From positions 1 through 34,131 of the forward strand of contig NZ_VIFM01000111.1 of the NCBI RefSeq assembly GCF_006636215.1: a DNA stretch of 34,131 bases. Reading direction: 5' to 3'. Both the position numbers and the translations under genes were made by a program. Below are positions 8,557 to 16,700 of this stretch, one piece after another (position 1 is the first letter of the stretch; the number at the start of each line of letters is the position of its first letter). The stretch is from Myxococcus llanfairpwllgwyngyllgogerychwyrndrobwllllantysiliogogogochensis (GTDB lineage: Bacteria > Myxococcota > Myxococcia > Myxococcales > Myxococcaceae). The notes beneath the pieces were generated by a model. That model had not been told where the DNA came from and searched no databases. It worked only from the letters and a program-made list of their open reading frames with translations.

Positions 8557-10545
8557 CTAGGGTGTCAGCGGCATCCAGTCGGACGCGGCGACGAGCTGGT
8601 TCGTGGTGGGGTCCAACGCAGCGAGCTGCCCTCCCTGGATGCCCACGCGGCGATTGACGCCGAAGGTGACGGGAGGGGAGACGCCGGTGTCGAAGTCGCG
8701 CAGGGCTTCCAGTTGCTGCGTCAGGCTGGCGCGAGTGACCTCCGCGCCCGTACGGGTGAGGGCTTCCACCAGCACACGTGCGGCGGCGTAGGCGCCGAAT
8801 TGAAACGAGGAGTGCCCTGGAGCCAGGCCGTGGCGCTTCATGAACGCGACGAAGTCCTTCAGCTCGGGGGCGCGTTCTCCGAGTCCCGCGGGGTAGAGGA
8901 AGTGGATGCGCGCTGTCGATGCGCCCACCACCTCGGGGATGGCGAGACTCGCGGGCGCGAGGACTCGCACCGTGGGGGCACTGGCCTCCAGGGCGCGCAG
9001 CAAGGTGGCCAGCCCCTTGGGGGTTCCCGCGTACAACACGACGGGCGGAGGCGCGGAGGCCCAGCGCTCCACTGGGAGAGTCCCATCCGGGAGTGTCAGC
9101 TCCACAGGGGAGAGGAACTCCCGACGTGTCGTCTCGGCGCGCACGGCCTGTGCCCAGGCCTGTCCCGCTTCTCCTCCGGTGTGGACGATGACGAGGGGCT
9201 TTCGTCGCAGCTCGGACTCGCGTGTGCTCGCGAGGGACTGCACCGCCAGCCGCGCGAGTGAGGGCTCATCCGGGTACAGGAAGAACACGGGGCTGTCCTC
9301 CTCGGAAGTGCCTCCGGTCAAGGCCAGTGGCAGCACGAGGGGCGCACCTTCCGCGGCGAGCCTTGTGTCCGAAGGAAGTGGACCCCGGCGCATGCTGGCC
9401 ACGAGCGCGAGTACGCCTCGGTCCAGTAGCCGCGTGGTTGCGTCCGGGCGAGGCGGCGTCACGATCGGCGCGGCGGCAGCTTCCACCACCCGCGACGGAC
9501 TCCCACGCTCCTCGGACGTAGTCGTGGCGTTCAGGGGAGGCGGCGTCGCGCTCGGTGCGGCGATGATCGCGGCGGCGTCTTCCACCATCCTCGACGGATT
9601 CCCGCGCCCTTTCGACGCGATGGTGGCGTCCGGGGGAGGAGGCGTCGCGATGCGCTGGGAACTTTCTGTCTCCACCAATGTTGGGTTCGCACGCGCCAGC
9701 AACCTCGTGGTTGTGTCCGAGGGGGGCGGTGTAGCGATGCGGTGGGGACCTTCTGTCTCCACCCGGGTCGGGTTCTCACGTGCCAGCAACCCCGTGGTGG
9801 TCTCAGCGTTCGAACGAGTCACGCTGCGTGGTTCATGGAGCGCGGCGTCGTCTTCGACGATCAGCTCCAGCTTCCTTCGGAAGATGCCACCACTGGCGTT
9901 CACATCCGCGAACACCGCGCGCACCACGGCTGCCGCCTCCTGTCCCAGCGGCCCCAGCCTTCCCGTGAGGGGCAGCGCCGCGCCCACCGTGAGAGTAGTG
10001 GGGGAGACTCCCGGGTCTGGATGCTCACCAAGCTGCTCCAGGTACGCGAGCAGCTCTTCTCGCTCCGCATCATCCAGCACGTAGCGAGGCATGGTCATCC
10101 CCAGCTCGCGTCCACTCGCGGAGCGGCCCTCGGTGATGGCACGCAGCAACGTGGCGCGCGAGTACGCGGGGCGGGCACGGTCCTCGACCTCGCCCACCGC
10201 CCGCATGCGCGAATGTCCGAGGGCGCCGGGTGTGATGTCGGGCACCTCCACGCCGCCTTCGCGGCTGCCACGACCCGAAGGTCCATGACAACGGGCGCAT
10301 GCGGCCACCTCACCACTCAGCTCCACTCGCTCGGGCGCGAGGAAGCCCATGAGAGGCGCTCCTCGGACGCTCTGGCCGCGCTGGAAGAGGCTTCGCCCTC
10401 GCTTCGCTGCCAGCGGGTCCAAGGGAGCCGGGACCGGCTGTTTGCATCCCAGCCATACCGATGCCAGGACCGCGAGGACCCACCTTGCGTCACGCGCCCC
10501 TCGCGAGACTCCGAGTGCGCGGGGGCCGTCATACGTCGTCGGCAT
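8557..10545 (-). CDS. Lipoprotein fusing c-type cytochrome to periplasmic amino-acid-type binding protein, with repeat insertion
   Basis: A 662-residue lipoprotein, last gene of the copper-oxidase operon. A hydrophobic segment (residues 22-33) ends in the lipobox WLGC with Cys34. A mono-haem cytochrome c domain covers about 45-172: CARCHG has Cys83, Cys86 and His87, and Met150 or Met152 in MTMPRY is the probable distal ligand. A branched-chain-amino-acid-type binding fold (Peripla_BP_6-like) starts at about 184 (LTVGAALPLTGRLGPLG) and continues to the end. The N-lobe is interrupted at about 248-368 by four tandem units of 29-33 residues. The start is ATG 10545, with GAGGT 6 bases upstream and only 4 bp after the SCO gene stop. 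Haem plus ligand-binding modules suggest an electron carrier or redox-linked sensor. The ligand is unknown. Confidence 0.85.
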   Translation of the reverse strand: MPTTYDGPRALGVSRGARDARWVLAVLASVWLGCKQPVPAPLDPLAAKRGRSLFQRGQSVRGAPLMGFLAPERVELSGEVAACARCHGPSGRGSREGGVEVPDITPGALGHSRMRAVGEVEDRARPAYSRATLLRAITEGRSASGRELGMTMPRYVLDDAEREELLAYLEQLGEHPDPGVSPTTLTVGAALPLTGRLGPLGQEAAAVVRAVFADVNASGGIFRRKLELIVEDDAALHEPRSVTRSNAETTTGLLARENPTRVETEGPHRIATPPPSDTTTRLLARANPTLVETESSQRIATPPPPDATIASKGRGNPSRMVEDAAAIIAAPSATPPPLNATTTSEERGSPSRVVEAAAAPIVTPPRPDATTRLLDRGVLALVASMRRGPLPSDTRLAAEGAPLVLPLALTGGTSEEDSPVFFLYPDEPSLARLAVQSLASTRESELRRKPLVIVHTGGEAGQAWAQAVRAETTRREFLSPVELTLPDGTLPVERWASAPPPVVLYAGTPKGLATLLRALEASAPTVRVLAPASLAIPEVVGASTARIHFLYPAGLGERAPELKDFVAFMKRHGLAPGHSSFQFGAYAAARVLVEALTRTGAEVTRASLTQQLEALRDFDTGVSPPVTFGVNRRVGIQGGQLAALDPTTNQLVAASDWMPLTP
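9442..9804 (-). repeat. Four in-frame tandem repeats (about 87-99 bp) inside the binding-protein domain
   Basis: The codons for residues 248-368 of the cytochrome/binding-protein fusion form four units. They start TTTGLLARENPTRVETE, TTTRLLARANPTLVETE, ATIASKGRGNPSRMVED and ATTTSEERGSPSRVVEA, and each ends in a Pro-rich ATPPPxD-like tail. Units 1 and 2 are nearly identical at DNA level (9660-9804). The segment immediately after the array, ATTRLLDRGVLALVAS, resembles the start of a unit. The array may therefore have grown by duplication of that native helix. All units keep the frame. Confidence 0.85.
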
Positions 10546-10549
10546 GCCA

Positions 10550-11683
10550 CTACCTCGGGTCGTTCAAGTGCTCGACGGCGTAGACGATGTTCTCCACGCG
10601 GGCCATCGCCGGAGACTTCACCCACATCCCCGTGGCCGAATCGCCGATGAGCAGCGTGGTGTTGTGCGCATCCGGGTCATCGACGTAGCCCCCCAGCTTC
10701 TTGAGCACGAGGGTGATGTTCTCCCTCGCGCCCGTGAGGAAGTACCAGCCGGGTTGGACGCCGAGCTTCTTCGTGAAGGTGCCCAGGCTCTTCGGCGTGT
10801 CGTTGGCGGGATCCACCGAGAGGGTGATCATCGTGATGTCCTTGCCCACGCGCCCGCCGAGCTTCTCCTGCACCTGCGTCAGGTGCTTCGTGATGGGCGA
10901 GCACGCGCCCTTGCACGCCGTGAAGGCGAAGTTGATGAGCACCTTCCGGCCACGCACCAAGTCCTCGTAGAAGCGGTGCGTCTTGCCGTGCTGGTCCACC
11001 AGCTCCGTGTTGGTGAAGTACTTCGCGGCGGCGGCGTCCTGGGCTGCGGCGTCACGGGCCTGGGGCCCCAACTCCGTGGGGCCGGCGGAGGCGGCCTGGA
11101 CTTCACGGATGGCGGAGAGGATGGCGCTCGGACTGCCCAGCCCGTCCACACGCGTCCACGTGTTCGACACCGCGTTGCCCACCAGGACGGTGGGACGGTG
11201 CGCCTCCTTGTCCGGCACATAGCCGCCGAGCGCCACCAGAGCCTCCTTCACCTTCGCCGGTTCGCCCGTGAGGAAGGACCAGCCAGGGCCTGGCTTGAAG
11301 GGCTCGGCGAACCTGGCCATGCGCTCGGGCGTGTCGTTGGCCACGTCCAGCGTGATGGAGATGAAGCGCACGTTGCTCCGCGGGCCCAGCTCCTTCTGCA
11401 CCCGTGCCACCGTCGCCGTCATCGGCGAGCAGATGGTCTTGCATCGCGTGAAGATGAAGTTGATGGCCACCGTGTGGCCTCGGACCAGGTCCGTCCACAG
11501 CTTCACCTCGCGGCCCGTCTGGTCCACCAGCGCCACGTCAGGCACCTCCACGTCCAGCGACGGGGCCGAGGAAGCGGCCCTGGGAGTCGGCACCGCGACC
11601 TCCTGCGCGAGCACGAGAGGGGCCCACACCAGGGCCAGCGTAAGGCTGCTGATTTTCAGGGGAGACACCAGGCGCGGCATCAT
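10550..11683 (-). CDS. Tandem-domain SCO1/SenC copper chaperone
   Basis: A 377-residue exported protein with two complete SCO1/SenC thioredoxin-like domains. A signal peptide is visible (residues 1-26, ending VLAQ). Domain 1 (about 45-195) has CKTIC (Cys81, Cys85) and the downstream copper-ligand His162 (AHRPTVLVG). Domain 2 (about 222-375) has CKGAC (Cys257, Cys261) and His340 (AHNTTLLIG). An Ala-rich linker (about 198-220) joins them. SCO proteins deliver copper to, or reduce, the copper site of oxidases. Here the upstream genes suggest the giant multicopper oxidase as client. The ATG at 11683 overlaps the stop of the beta-propeller gene (ATGA), with GAGGT 7 bases upstream. A second ATG follows directly at 11680. 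Confidence 0.92.
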   Translation of the reverse strand: MMPRLVSPLKISSLTLALVWAPLVLAQEVAVPTPRAASSAPSLDVEVPDVALVDQTGREVKLWTDLVRGHTVAINFIFTRCKTICSPMTATVARVQKELGPRSNVRFISITLDVANDTPERMARFAEPFKPGPGWSFLTGEPAKVKEALVALGGYVPDKEAHRPTVLVGNAVSNTWTRVDGLGSPSAILSAIREVQAASAGPTELGPQARDAAAQDAAAAKYFTNTELVDQHGKTHRFYEDLVRGRKVLINFAFTACKGACSPITKHLTQVQEKLGGRVGKDITMITLSVDPANDTPKSLGTFTKKLGVQPGWYFLTGARENITLVLKKLGGYVDDPDAHNTTLLIGDSATGMWVKSPAMARVENIVYAVEHLNDPR

Positions 11684-13668
11684 CGGTGGACCTCGGAAGC
11701 GGACGCGGTCGTCGCGGCGGGAGCCTCGACAACGCCAAAGGTGAAGTGAGGCAGCCGGCCCAGGTCGATGCTCCGACTCTCGACGCCCACCACGAGCTTG
11801 TACTGGCCCGGTGTCGGCGGGGTGAAGTCCACCTCGAAGCCGCCGTCGGCGGTGCGCCGGGGCTCCGTGCGCCACTGCCAGGTGCCGGGCGTCTTGAACA
11901 GGAGGACGCGAATCTCCTCGGGCTGTACCGGGGGCATGCCCGTCATGCCCGGGGTGGGCTCCAGCTTGAAGCGCAGCGGCGTGGTGGTGCCGGCGGTGAG
12001 CAGCGTCTTCGGGTCGAACGCGGGAGTGAGGGTCAGCGGGAGCTTCTTCGCGAGCGCCGCGTCCTCGGGGACTCCGCCTACCTGCCACTGCATGCAGACG
12101 ATGGCGCGGGGGTTGTCCAGGAGCAGTTGCACGTCGTAGGTGCCGTTCTCCCGCACCGTGGCCGTGGCGGAGTAGACGCCTGCCTCCACCTCGCGCAGTG
12201 AGCGGTCCAGGACTCGCACGGCGCGGGGCTCTCGGCCGTAGTTCAGGTGGGTGCCTCGCGGCGCCATCATTCCCTCCTGGTAGAGGAAGAGGGCCCGGTC
12301 CGCGGTGCCGGCGACGATGACGCCGTTGCCTTCGGGCAGCGCGGCGATGGGGTCCGAGCGGCCCAACCCACGAGACTCCTCGGGCGCGCGCTGACCCATG
12401 GTGACGTTCACCACGGAGGGCGTGCCGGTGCCCTCCAACGTGTTCAGGTCCACCAGGGACACGCGCCCGCTGGTGGTGTTGCGCACGTACCCGAAGGACT
12501 CGGTGAACACGACGGAGTCCGGCGCGGAGAAGCCGGTGAGCGCGTGGGCCACCTGGCTGCGCGCGGCGTCGAGGACGTCCACCGCGCCCGCTTCCGGGTA
12601 CAGCAGGAAGGCCCAGCGGGCGGAGCGGTCGAACCGCAGCGCGCCCGGCCCGGACTTCACGGCGATGCGCCGCGACACCTCGCGCTTCTCGGGGTCCACC
12701 ACCAGCACCTCGCTGGAGCGGGGCTGGACCACGAAGAGGGCTCGAGCCACGGGGCTCCAGGCCACGTCACCCGCGCCCACGCCCACCTTCACGGTGCCCA
12801 GTACCTCGCGAGAGGCCACGTCGACGGCGGTCAGCACGTCCGCCTCGGTGCTGGTGACCCAGGCGGTGCGGCCCTCGTCGGAGAAGGCGAACTCGTGGCG
12901 GCCCGCGCCCACGCGCAGGGTCTCCACCTCCGCGTGGGCCGCGGTGTCGAGGACGCTCACGGTGCCGTCCCCATCGTTGCTCACCCACGCGGTGCGGCCA
13001 TCCGGCGCCACCGCGATGCGGCCCGGCTGCTGTCCCACGCGCACCGTCCGCGTCGCGAGGAAGCGCTCCATGTCCACCACGGACACGCTGTTGCCGGAGG
13101 CCACCGTCACGTAGAGCGCGGAGCGGTCGTTCAACATCGCCCAGTCGGCCGCCTCGCCGCCCACGGACACGAGGCTGTGCAGCTTGGTGCGCTCGAAGGC
13201 GATCTGCGGGTTGATGACCGACACCGTGTGGTCATGGTTGAGGGTGAGGAACCAGTAGGCGTTCAGGTCCACGTCCGCGCGCGCGGAGAGCAGCCCGCCC
13301 AGATAGGTCTTCACGCGCGCCGTGCAGGCCGCGTCGTCCAGGGGCGCGGCGCCCTTCTCCCGCAGCGACATCCAGCCGAGCACACGCCGGCCCTGGAGCG
13401 GTGCGTGGGACTTCGCGTCCTGGAGGACGAAGCGCGCGGTGCCCTGGAGCGGCGCGCCGGCGGCGGCCTCCCGGGGACGAGGGGTCAGCGATAAATCGAA
13501 CCGCACCGAGACACCCTCGCGCTCGGCCAAGACGGGTTCCGGGGCGGGGAGGGGTGGCGCGGTCGCGGGGACGTCCGGCGGTGCTCGAACGCGGAGATTC
13601 CATCCGGCGGCGCTGAGTGCGCCCACGGACAGCAGGCCGAGGGTGGTGAAGACAAGGCTCTTGCGCAT
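11680..13668 (-). CDS. Exported YVTN/YncE-type beta-propeller protein
   Basis: A 662-residue secreted protein. The N-terminus has a signal-peptide-like stretch (residues 3-22) without a clear lipobox. After a Pro-rich linker and an N-terminal domain (about 50-130) comes a beta-propeller of YVTN type (about 135-470). Its repeated blades include LYVTVASGNSVSVVD, AWVSNDGDGTVSVLD, AWVTSTEADVLTAVD, LFVVQPRSSEVLVVD and AFLLYPEAGAVDVLD. The C-terminal 170 residues look like two Ig-like or FixH/CopC-like beta-sandwich domains (GTYDVQLLLDNP; TPGQYKLVVGVES). Such propellers often accompany cytochromes or copper oxidases as scaffolds or docking proteins; that role is inferred. It lies 94 bp after the oxidase gene and overlaps the SCO gene by 4 bp. 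The start ATG 13668 has only a weak GGAAG upstream. Confidence 0.88.
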   Translation of the reverse strand: MRKSLVFTTLGLLSVGALSAAGWNLRVRAPPDVPATAPPLPAPEPVLAEREGVSVRFDLSLTPRPREAAAGAPLQGTARFVLQDAKSHAPLQGRRVLGWMSLREKGAAPLDDAACTARVKTYLGGLLSARADVDLNAYWFLTLNHDHTVSVINPQIAFERTKLHSLVSVGGEAADWAMLNDRSALYVTVASGNSVSVVDMERFLATRTVRVGQQPGRIAVAPDGRTAWVSNDGDGTVSVLDTAAHAEVETLRVGAGRHEFAFSDEGRTAWVTSTEADVLTAVDVASREVLGTVKVGVGAGDVAWSPVARALFVVQPRSSEVLVVDPEKREVSRRIAVKSGPGALRFDRSARWAFLLYPEAGAVDVLDAARSQVAHALTGFSAPDSVVFTESFGYVRNTTSGRVSLVDLNTLEGTGTPSVVNVTMGQRAPEESRGLGRSDPIAALPEGNGVIVAGTADRALFLYQEGMMAPRGTHLNYGREPRAVRVLDRSLREVEAGVYSATATVRENGTYDVQLLLDNPRAIVCMQWQVGGVPEDAALAKKLPLTLTPAFDPKTLLTAGTTTPLRFKLEPTPGMTGMPPVQPEEIRVLLFKTPGTWQWRTEPRRTADGGFEVDFTPPTPGQYKLVVGVESRSIDLGRLPHFTFGVVEAPAATTASASEVHR

Positions 13669-13708
13669 GGTGCGGGGACTTCCAGGGACACCGAAGAGAG
13701 AGAAGGGG

Positions 13709-13741
13709 GGGCGACGCGGTCAGAGGTGGACCGCGTCGCCC
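13709..13741 (-). terminator. Intercistronic hairpin between oxidase and beta-propeller genes
   Basis: A perfect 13-bp inverted repeat (GGGCGACGCGGTC and its complement) with a 7-base loop lies 21 bp beyond the oxidase stop on the transcribed strand. It is followed by a pyrimidine tract (C-run, then CTCTCTCT-like) and not by a true T-run. It could be a weak terminator, or an mRNA-stabilising or processing element that sets the ratio of the oxidase to the three downstream proteins. Confidence 0.6.
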
Positions 13742-13762
13742 GGAACCGACAGAGAGCAACCG

Positions 13763-16700
13763 CTACTTCACCCGGTACACGCCCCACAGGCCGCCAGCGC
13801 TCCACAGGAAGCTGGCGTGGTCCCGGTAGAGGTAGTCGCCCTTGACGCTGGAGGCACCGCCCGCGCCGTACTCGGGGATCATCGTGTACGACTGCATCAC
13901 CGACGCTCCGCCCTGGGTGGAGATGATGGGTGACGTGGCGTTGGGGCCCATGACGCGCGACTGGCTGCCCGCGAGCCACGGGTTGCGGCGCCACTCCGCG
14001 CCATGCATGGAGATGGCGTGCTGCCGTGAGTGACCGGAGGGATGGCCGAAGCGCCAGCGCACCGGGTCGTTCACCTGGACCTCGAACACGGGCGTGGCCG
14101 GGTCGCCATGCGCGGTGGAGCTCAAGATGTCGCGCAGGTCATAATCGTTGAGCGTCTCCATGTCCGTCTGGGGCGGCACGCCCAGGCGGGCCCACAGGGG
14201 CTCGGTGCGGTAGTTGAAGCCCTTCTGTCCGGTGTCCTGCGAGTCGTCGATTCCCGCCGTGTTGCGCAGCGCCGTGCCGCTCTCCAGGCCATCCGTGTCC
14301 CAGAAGGTGGAGTCATCACTGTGCAGGCCCAGGTCGTCCTGGAAGAGGGCGACGAACTCGCGGAACGTCTCCGGCTTGCCGTCGGCCCGGGTGTACGAGA
14401 CGTAGGCCTGGGCCTCGGTGCCGGGGTCGGCCGTCCATGCGGCGTCAGCGGGCTCGATGACGAGCGCGCCGATGGCGCCGTGCATGCCGTGGTTCACCAC
14501 GTCCGCCATGTTGCGCAGGTTGACGATGCCGAACTCCATGGGCGTCCTGCGGCCCCAGGGGAACGGGGTGCCGAACGGCGAGCTCTTGAACTCACCGGCG
14601 AACCACCGGTACGCGCGCGAGCCGCCGGGCGGAACCGTCTGCACCGCGTTGAGGCCCACGTTGGCGCCGTCGTCCACGTTGACGTCGTAGTTGACGAGCT
14701 GCGGATGCAGCGACACGTGGTTCGACATCCTCACCTGGTTGACGTTGAAGCGCGGAGTGATGGCCGAGTGGTGCGCCCAGACGTACGACTTCGGCAGGGT
14801 GGTGGATGGCAGCCGGTTGGTCAGGATGACCTGGATGCACTCACCCGCGCGGGCCCTGAGGATGAGCGGCTCCGGCTTGCGCGTGCCGGCCTTCAGCCCG
14901 GCCAGGTGCGCGTCCTGCGCGAAGATGATGGCGTCCGGGTCGTAGATCTTGTGCGCGTCGTTGTAGACGAGCCGCTTGCCGGCGATGTGGTTCTTCGCGT
15001 CGATGGCGGAGACCCGGTACAGCCGCACCGGCGAGCCCTTCGGACACGAGTCCGTCTTGATGGGCTTGATGCCGAACCACTGGAGCGCCTCGTACTGGAG
15101 CACCAGGTCCTTGTCGATTCGCATCATCCCCTCGCGGTCCGCCATGAGGTGCTCGACGGTGCGCTGCTTCACCGGCTTGCCCGTCTCGTCCACCTCGTAG
15201 GAGTCCTCCACGGAGTCGCGTTCCTTCTCCGGGTCCAACACCTCCAGGCCCGCCTCGTCGGGCAGGTCCAGCAGGGTGAACGGCGGGTAGGGCTGCACCT
15301 CTCCGTTCGCCGCGCCCCGGGTGGCGACGGACTGGAGCTTCGGGTTCTCGTCCGCGGCCAGCAGGGCCACGTCCGCCAGGGTGCGGGTGTTTCGCAGCCG
15401 GTTCTTCGTCGTTCGGAGGATGCCCCACATGCCGTTCCACAGGTCGCCCGTGGAAGCGCTCATGTACATGTAGTCCGCCGTCTCGTACGGGCCGATGATC
15501 TGCGGCAGGCCGCCGGTCAGGTTGAACTCGAACTTCTCCGAGATGCCGATGGGCTGCGCGTTGTAGAAGCCGCTGTCCGTGTCATACAGCTCCTTGAGCC
15601 ATTTGTTGCCGTGGAGGGTGAAGGAGTGCTGCTCCTCCTGTGAGCCCTGGATGAGGCGGATGCGGATGTTGTCGCCCGGGTTGCCGTACATCACCGGCGT
15701 GTACGGGTCGCCGTGGATGTCCGAGCGGAAGACGTTGGCCATGTCTCCGCGCGTCCCGCTGCGCTGCACCCGATCGCTGCAACTGAGGCGAGTGGAGATG
15801 CGGTGGGGGATGGGCTCGTTGTGGTAGTTGATGGTCATCCCGCCCGGGTCGGCGGCGCTGATGGCCTCCGGCATGGGTGTGGACTCGAAGCCGACCGCCC
15901 ACGGCAGCTTCTCCTCCTTGTAGTTGGGCGGGTTCACCGGCTTGCCGCACTCGTCGTAGAGGGGCACGTAGTCCGCGAAGGCGATGGCGAACTCGCGGAA
16001 GCTGTTCGCCGGGTTCGGGGTGATGATGTCCGCGTTCCAGCTCGTCGGGCCACCGTCCGCGACGCGTGAGCCGTAGAAGATGCCCGTGCGAGGGTCCCTC
16101 CACTTGGAGCCCTTCGGTTCGACGATCAGCGCGCCGTAGAAGCCGTGCTGCTGATGTGACGACGGGCCGAAGTGGTCGTGGGTGAACACGGTCTCCAGCG
16201 GGTGCTCCTTGCCCGAGTCGCTGAGCAGCGGGTCCGCCCACCATCGCTGCACGCTGGTCTGCGCGGTGCCCGGCGCGCGGGGGATGCGCGGGTGCGACGC
16301 GGGCGCGGTGAGGTACACGCGCGCTCCCGTCTCGCCCACGTTGCCATCCGCCACGAAGGCGCCGCCCGCCGCGTTGGCCAGGTGGATGCGGTGCGCCACC
16401 GTGTCCGAGGACAGCGTGCCGTCCTCGTAGTTCCAGCCGTTGCCGGCGCCGTCCGCCGCCGTCACGTCGAACTTCACCAGGTGGATGTGCTGACCGATGA
16501 TGTCCGTGGGCGTGTAGATCTGGAAGTCATCCGGCGCCAGGTGCGCGGGGATGAGGTTGGTGGCGTAGAAGTTGATGCACTCGCCCGACTCGGCGCGGAA
16601 GAAGAAGGGCTCTGGAGGCCGCTTGCCGTCCTGGGTGGCCGGCACGTCCTCGTTGAGCACCATCAGTCGCGCCTGCGGGTCATGCCAGCCGGCGCGGTTC

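Noticed and set aside
10349..11749. Plus-strand open frame over the SCO gene and the start of the cytochrome fusion
   Set aside because: No recognisable domain; the minus strand encodes two clear SCO domains.
12247..13494. Plus-strand open frame over the beta-propeller gene
   Set aside because: Composition is His/Arg/Gly-rich and repeats mirror the propeller blades; the minus-strand product is convincing.
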